Assembly (NCBI GenBank): GCA_003586115.2
Contig: QVOM02000113.1
Span: 1,647,813 to 1,711,812, forward strand
Length of the DNA: 64,000 nt
Reading direction: 5' to 3'
Origin: Salvator merianae
Taxonomy: Eukaryota > Chordata > Lepidosauria > Squamata > Teiidae
The translations under genes were made by a program, and so were the position numbers. Below, in pieces: positions 58,370-64,000 of this stretch. Position 1 is the stretch's first letter, and each line of letters begins with the position of its first letter. The notes below the pieces were generated by a model, which was not told the origin of the DNA, searched no databases, and was given only the letters and a program-made list of their open reading frames with translations.

Positions 58370-58560
58370 CCCACTGGGAAGCTTTCTTTCCCTGGCCTCA
58401 AAGTTAGCATGAGCTCTAGCAGACAACTGTCCACTCAACTCCTGGATCAAAGAAATAAATCTGGCCTGGAAGAGATCCCCTCTGCATGTGCCACATTGTC
58501 TCAGTCAGTTTCCCACACAAGTATGCAGCAGTCCTGACCCTCTTAGCCTGCAAAATTAGA
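58370..58560 (+). repeat. Dispersed repeat of unknown class, copy 2
   Basis: AGCTTTCTTTCCCTGGCCTC, CTCCTGGATCAAAGAAAT and CCCTCTGCATGTGCC align with 54170-54400. Confidence 0.55.
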
Positions 58561-58594
58561 AAAGATTGAGAAGGTACAGCCTTGTCACTATATA

Positions 58595-59108
58595 GGTCCT
58601 GTTCGCACTTAGTGAGTGGTACATTTCAGGACACTAGCTAGAACGCAGGATCCGCACTTGCTAACAGCCCCAGCTGACCCAAAATCTACCGAAGCCCACC
58701 TGATGCTTAGCTGAATTGAACCAGCTGTAGTCTCCAACCCAACCTGTGTGATCAGATGAGGATCAGGGAAGATGCGTTCACACCATTTCTGGGTTAAAAA
58801 TGGCAGTGGGGTGGGGCTGCACAGGCACAGTCTGATGGTTCACACCCCAGTTCGGACCTTGGGATCCGGACTCTGGTGGCCTTTTCACACACAGGTTTGA
58901 ACATAGACCCTTTGAGTTCAAACACAGACCCTCTGGGTTCGAACACAGCTACCAAACTAGTTCTCTCCCATTCGCACTGCGTCCAGCTCTGGTTGGCTTG
59001 TGGAGTGTTCCAGCACTGACAGGCGTGAAGACCCCTGTCCGTACCCAAATCTGACTGGCCCGAACCATGCTACTTAGACTGTTATACTGTCATAAGTGCG
59101 AACAGGCC
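58595..59108. mobile_element. MITE family C copy 7
   Basis: Ends GGTCCTGTTCGCACTTA and TAAGTGCGAACAGGCC are inverted and flanked by TA on both sides (58593-58594, 59109-59110). The interior differs from the other copies and has GGTTCGAAC-type and ACCCTYTGRGTTC words. The right-end hairpin is weak and gapped. Confidence 0.8.
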
Positions 59109-59111
59109 TAC

Positions 59112-59320
59112 AGTGAGTGCAGCATAGTTGCTAGAATACTAGGCTAGAACCTGGGAGTTCCTGGATTTGTATCCCCATTCTACCATGTAAGCTCACTGGG
59201 ACACTTACAACCTCTCAGTCTAAGCTACCTCACAGGTTGTTATGAGGATAAAATGGAAAGGAAGAGAATGCTGTGTCTTGAGCTCTTTGGAGGAAAAACA
59301 TAAATAAATGTCATAATGAA
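59112..59320 (+). mobile_element. tRNA-derived SINE, second family
   Basis: A tRNA-like head with A-box-like GTTGCTAGAATACTAGG and B-box-like GGATTTGTATCCCC is followed by ACCTCACAGGTTGTTATGAG and AATAAATG near the 3' end. The architecture is that of widespread amniote tRNA-SINEs. It is diverged, and a 3' part occurs at 9865-9955. Confidence 0.72.
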
Positions 59321-60789
59321 TATTATGTCATAAATAAAATAGACAATAGATAAATGCTAGAGCAAAATGTACTTCATTTTGCCAAACTCCAAATATTCCC
59401 AAAGACCCCAAATGATTGGAGACCCTGCTTTGAAATAAATGTATATATATTTGTATAATACTTTCTGATGTTTTTCACTCCTGTCCTGCTGTTCTCGTAT
59501 AGCACAGAGATGCACACTAGTGAAGCGGAAACATTCAGCAGCATTTTTAATGCAAGTAATTTCCAGGACAAGAAATTGCTCGGTTCTTATCAATCATTTA
59601 TTACTGACTGATGTAGAAGCAAAAAATCATTGTAAGAATCATAGGATATTGCATAGTATTGGTTCATTTTGTCCCTCTCATGCCAAAAATCTGGTGAATT
59701 GCATACAATGAGCATTTATATAACTGCCTTTTTTCAAGCAACTTTCTGGTCAACATTTAATAACCGATTTGCAAATGTTAATTCATTTAGCTTGATAATT
59801 GTTCTATGATATTAGAACAATCTGATAAATACTAATCAGATTGGGAATAACAGAATACTGTGGAAATAGATTTTTTGACTGCATTCCAGCAAGAACTACA
59901 AAACAAGTGATAGAGAGAAAAATTTCTAAGCTTACAAGATTAGAAAGAAGCCCCAGGTGCTAAAATCACCATTATTGGAAATGGTGTTGCAGAAGACTAA
60001 AACAATTCCAGATAAGATTTTTATTTTGCACTCTTTATCCACAAGTTTTTAAAGCTTTCATATGCTTCCTGTCTGGTAACTTAAGAGTCCGGGCTACCAA
60101 GAAACTTACTTTCCATATGAAAATAGCAAGAAGCCTAGCTACAGAGCATTTTTACCCAGTCAAGAGCTATATCTTGGACTAACTAGATTCCAAACATAAA
60201 TGAGTCTTTGACTGATACAGCATCTTATCCACATACTTAGAATGATGAAAGCTCAGACAAAGCTAAGGAAAAATAAAACACCTGCTGCACCTTCATACAT
60301 GCACACTTAAGGCACTTTCACCCCAGCACTTAAAGTATGCCATTTCTGTGAACTACAATAAAGGACTCTGCTTGAAACCTGAAAGGCTACATCACAATGA
60401 ATATAACTACTCATAACATTTCTGGTAACCCAAGATGTATTAGAAGTGCAGAAATAGTGTGAGAAATGGAAACAACCTACCAGAATACCAAGTTCATTTT
60501 CTGCCCTTCTTGTTTCCAAGTCAGTAATTCAGGTGTTCTTGTGGGATCTCTGTTTGCTTGAGTCACACAGATAAAGGATTTCTTCCTTAAGGCTAGCAAG
60601 ACTGAAACCAACCCTCTTGTTTCAAACTGCCAGTCTTTCTTCATAGTCTCAACCTGTTCAAAACATGGAAAGATTAATTCAATACCAAGTATATAGTACT
60701 GTCACAGTTGTTGCATTAATATAAAGAAAAAGGGGACTGTTATACAATTGTTAATTGTACACACACTAGTGCATACTACGGCAGGCCCC
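59321..60789. other. Unique AT-rich DNA
   Basis: No supported feature. Confidence 0.5.
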
Positions 60790-61262
60790 AGATGGAATCT
60801 GCCATAGTCAGGTCCCTATTCTGGGGTATAATCCAGAATAAGGCTCAGTTAGCAGTTAAGCTATTCCATTTTGCACTAGCTCCAGCTTCAGAACCATCTT
60901 CAAGATTAGCCCCGTGTAGAGTGCATTATAGTAGTCTAATCTGGAGGTACCCAGATCATGGCTACGTTATCCCTGTCTAGGGAAAGTCCAATGCTGATGA
61001 AGTAGTCAGAGATGGAGATAGTCACTCCTGGCTACCCTTGCCACATGGGTCTCAAATGCCAGCGATGAATCCAGGAGCAACCTCAGATACACACCCATTC
61101 TTTCTGGAGCGAAACAACCCTATCCCGAATTGGGTGTCCCTTGCTTCATGGAGTTAGTACCCCATAATACATAGTATCTCTGTCTTGTCTGGATTCAGCT
61201 TCAACTCCCAAACTCTGACTGCCTCCAGGCAGTGACTGAGCATATGAACCACCACCACCAGA
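60790..61262 (-). mobile_element. L2-like LINE fragment, reverse transcriptase end
   Basis: Read on the minus strand, 61233-61183 gives WELKLNPDKTEI, the LNPDKTE box typical of L2-clade reverse transcriptases. Downstream on that strand (toward 60790) comes non-coding LINE sequence, including GATTAGACTACTATAATGCA. Many stops. Only a fragment remains. Confidence 0.75.
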
Positions 61263-61290
61263 CTTAGTTTTATTACATGATATGAAACAT

Positions 61291-61739
61291 GGAGTCTTTC
61301 CACACTTACCCTTAAGCCAGCCCAGGAAGAGGTCCAGAGGGCTTCCTTCTACATGGTAGACCATCTTAACCAGAGGCCACATCCCCTGTTAACTATTTCC
61401 ATGTGCATTGGAAGGAGTGTAGCCCCACCTAGGTTGTCCAAAATGGGTGCCTAGACTAGGACAGCTGTAAACCTTTTTTTAAAAAGGTCTACCTTGTGAG
61501 TAAACTGGACCAGTTTAGCAAGTACACTGCGGGTCAATTTAGCAGGGGGACCCATTTTGCTGGCACACAAAATTGCACAGCTGAAATGGGTCCCCCAGGG
61601 GCTCTGATGCTAGGAACTTGTTATTCCTAGCTATTGTGGAATATGAAGGCTGGAAGACTACATGATTGTCAGTATAAGGGCTGTCCCAGAACAGCTTCCA
61701 AATGCACATATGGCCAATAAGATAAGTGCAGAAACACCC
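61291..61739 (-). mobile_element. MITE family B copy, inverted
   Basis: Ends GAGTCTTTCCACACTT and AAGTGCAGAAACACCC are inverted. Internal AGGAACTTGTTATTCCTAG and the CCATTTTGCTGGCACAC block correspond to family B in reverse orientation. Confidence 0.72.
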
Positions 61740-62534
61740 ACAGAGTCTTTAAAAGCCAACAAGCCAATTATCCTGATGAGAAGAACTTGAAGCCCATGTT
61801 TTGAAACAACTAAGACACACCCCTGCAAAGGTTCTCACTTCTCAGCCTTTTCACAGTAAGATAATAATCTAGTGAGCACTGTAAGTATTGAGATCTACCA
61901 TATACAAACACCTCCCCACCATACATCCTTACATGTGTCACCACAATTCAAGCAGGGGGTGAGCGTGCCTCTGCATGTTAGCCATCTTCGTTTGCTTCCT
62001 CCCATCCAATTATTGCTGTGTCTCATACCACTATAAGTACAAATCTGGTTTTGTGTTATGGTAGGCAGAGAAGCATGTGTTCTGTTACTATTGATGATGA
62101 TGATGTGTGTGTCAGTTTATTTTTGGTTCTATTCAAGGACAAGAATAGGATGGGCATTTTGGAAAACTCCCATATAAAATTACAAAATCTGTGCTTGCCA
62201 TTTAAGTTTACAGAGATGGGCACAATATAACTGAATGTTCAGTTAGGGTCAATCTTCATTATTTTAGCTACAGTAGAAGCCTCATATTTATATCATATTG
62301 ATAAACACATTAAGTATTATCTTGCAATGCACTGTTCAATGCAAGACATAGGCTGTGTTCAGACATTACAAAAGGGGTGTCTCTCAGAGGTGCCTCAGAG
62401 AGACAGTGTATGGCCCTTATGGTCCCAATCATCTCTATAATCCACCTTTTCTAGCACAGAATGTTTATGAGAGAGGCAGGAACAGACTGGTGTGTGAACA
62501 ATCCCACCTCAGAATCTTCAATAAGACTTTCCAG

Positions 62535-62536
<2 letters not shown>
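61740..62536. other. Unique DNA
   Basis: No gene. A GATGAT tract lies near 62092. GGCTGTGTTCAGACATT at 62351 resembles a MITE terminus, but no partner was found. Confidence 0.45.

Positions 62537-62585
<49 letters not shown>
62537..62585. repeat. (ATCT)n microsatellite
   Basis: About twelve uninterrupted ATCT units (GATA on the other strand). Confidence 0.98.
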
Positions 62586-62588
<3 letters not shown>

Positions 62589-63229
62589 CTTGTGTTTGAT
62601 CACAGTGTTAATGACTGTGGCACAAAATCATGTGCACTATGGAGCACATAGCTTAATTATAAAAATGTTAGTAACACTGTAGAAGAGATTGTACTGTTTA
62701 AAAAATACTAATAAGCCTTTTCTCAAAGAAAAGGAAGAGAGGGAAGGAAGGAGGGAGGAAGGGAGGGAGGGGAAGGGTATTTGATATGTGTGTGTGTATT
62801 AATAAAATCACCTGAAGAATCTGTATTGTTCTTTTCACCTCTAAAAGAAACTGAGACTGTATCTCCACTTATCAAAATAGGCCACCCTTGTCCCGAAAAG
62901 GAACATGCTGTTGTCCTGTTTCAATTTTTGGTGGCAGCAGGTGCCTTCAAAGTGAATGTATGTGTCATTTTCTGGCTTGATCACTGGAAGAGGCACCTCT
63001 GAAGCAGGGTGGTTTCTACCCATCCTGCACAGAGGTGCCATGGAAAATGGTGCCTCCTTGCTTTGAACTGGAGACAAAAAATGTGGGACCCTCCCCCATC
63101 CATCTGCAACAGAGTTGCTTCTACCAGAAGTGGAGATGAGATCTAAGCTAATAATGTGGTTTAATACATGGTCTGTGTAATCTCTATACTCTGTCAGGTT
63201 TACTTTCTACTTAATGTGTATAGGATTAC
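62586..63229. other. Unique DNA with a purine tract
   Basis: An imperfect GGAA/GGGA tract lies at 62727-62776, followed by a short TG run. No gene. Confidence 0.5.
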
Positions 63230-63250
63230 TTTTTTTTTTTTTTTTTTTTT
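63230..63250. repeat. Poly(T) run
   Basis: Twenty-one T in a row. A minus-strand retroposon tail is possible, but no retroposon body is recognisable to the right. Confidence 0.95.
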
Positions 63251-63511
63251 GCTATTTAATCAGTTTCCATAGCTCTTTAACAGCATGTGTACTCCTGTTA
63301 AAAATCAGCAACAATAAAAGCATCAGTATTTCTAGAAATATACATAATTAGCTTGACCTTTTCCAAGGAAGGGAATACATGTCAGAAAGGGCACTAAGAA
63401 AGCAAAGGTTAGATTTTTGTCGCTGCAATGTTCTCAGCTGCAATCAAACAATACTACATAATTATATGTTGTCTCAGCAAAGAAATAACAGGGTAGAAGA
63501 GGGGTGATCAA
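63251..63511. other. Unique DNA
   Basis: Nothing supported. Confidence 0.4.
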
Positions 63512-63604
63512 TCACAGCCCTCTAGATGTTCCTGAACTACATCTCCCATCATTCCATGCAAGTTCCAGACAAACTAGTTCAGAAACATCTGGAGGGCCAT
63601 ATTC
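63512..63604. mobile_element. Short palindromic MITE, copy 1
   Basis: Arms 63517-63539 and 63575-63597 (GCCCTCTAGATGTTCCTGAA...) pair at 21 of 23 positions. It belongs to a short 'CTACATCTCCCATCAT' repeat that I associate with squamates. Confidence 0.8.
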
Positions 63605-63614
63605 TGAGGTAGAA

Positions 63615-63720
63615 CAATTCCCAAATACAGCTGGACTACAGCATCCATTGTCTCTTAGCATTGGTTATGATATTTGTAGATGATGGCATTTCTGCAGTCC
63701 AGCAACATCTGAAGATTCAG
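63615..63720. mobile_element. Short palindromic MITE, copy 2
   Basis: CTGGACTACAGCATCC and GCAGTCCAGCAACATCTGAAG give the same layout as the preceding copy, more diverged, directly adjacent. Confidence 0.65.
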
Positions 63721-63736
63721 TTTTGGCAGCCATTGA

Positions 63737-64000
63737 AACTATTTCTGCACTGGGCCAGGCTAACCTGAACTAAGATTGACCCTGGATAGGCAGTCATGCC
63801 CTTTACGATTCAGTATATCAACAGTAGTTCACTCATACACTACTTTAAAAAACTTTACCAGCTTTGTAGTACCATTTTTGGTGCTGTATCCCAGTCTGCA
63901 ATCTAATCTGATGCAGAGAGACCATACAAAGGGTGTGTGAGACCATTTCTTGTCAGCACTAGCATGGGGATGACAAAGACTGAAGGGCTTTCTGCACTTT
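63737..64000 (+). mobile_element. Family B-type ends at the window edge
   Basis: CTATTTCTGCACTGGGCCAGG opens a B-type element that may close near TGATGCAGAGAGACC at 63925. A second B-type left end, GGGCTTTCTGCACTT, is cut by the window edge at 63985-64000. Confidence 0.5.

Noticed and set aside
1..64000. Endogenous retrovirus, CRISPR array or bacterial-type gene cluster
   Set aside because: No LTR pairs, no gag/pol-type motifs outside the LINE reverse transcriptases, no regularly spaced direct repeats and no operon-like coding were seen on either strand.

Overview
This window looks like non-coding nuclear DNA from a vertebrate, most likely a squamate reptile (lizard, gecko or snake). No protein-coding gene of the host is recognisable on either strand. 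The reptile assignment rests on the repeats: many CR1 LINE 3' ends with a tail of TTATGTTC-type units, L2-like LINE pieces, tRNA-derived SINEs whose 3' part ends in an 'aagcggggtata' block, short palindromic elements common in squamate genomes, and long GGAA, GAAA and ATCT microsatellites. A gecko-like genome is my best guess, but the sequence does not prove it. There are no bacterial operons, rRNA or tRNA genes, CRISPR arrays or recognisable viral genes.

Layout. 1-5 kb: a three-level nest in which an old CR1 is split by a MITE that is itself split by a younger CR1. 6-17 kb: hAT-like and other MITEs, L2-like 3' ends, and a three-phase GGGA/GGAA/GAAA microsatellite. 18-27 kb: more CR1, a MITE holding a perfect 42-bp palindrome, and the best-preserved CR1, which keeps endonuclease and reverse transcriptase motifs but has lost the middle of ORF2. 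27-38 kb: mostly unique AT-rich DNA with five old hAT-like MITEs. 38-46 kb: a large MITE dense in ATTGG/CCAAT, two near-identical SINEs in head-to-head orientation flanking a weak candidate exon, and another CR1 split by a MITE. 46-56 kb: mostly unique AT-rich DNA plus a very GC-rich hAT-like element with an exact 8-bp target duplication. 56-64 kb: a second young hAT-like element with an exact 8-bp duplication, several MITEs, a SINE, an L2-like reverse transcriptase fragment and palindromic elements at the right edge.

For the entries I use working names. Family A is hAT-like, with TAGRGATGTGCA ends. Family B has ends like GGGCCTTTCTGCAC. Family C has ends like GGGCCTGTTCACAC, often flanked by TA. 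Family D has ends like GGCTGCATCCAGACAG. The most interesting observation is that families B and C carry a hairpin just inside one end whose sequence differs between copies while the base pairing is kept. No gene system can be described. The window is probably intergenic or deep-intronic DNA shaped by successive transposon insertions.
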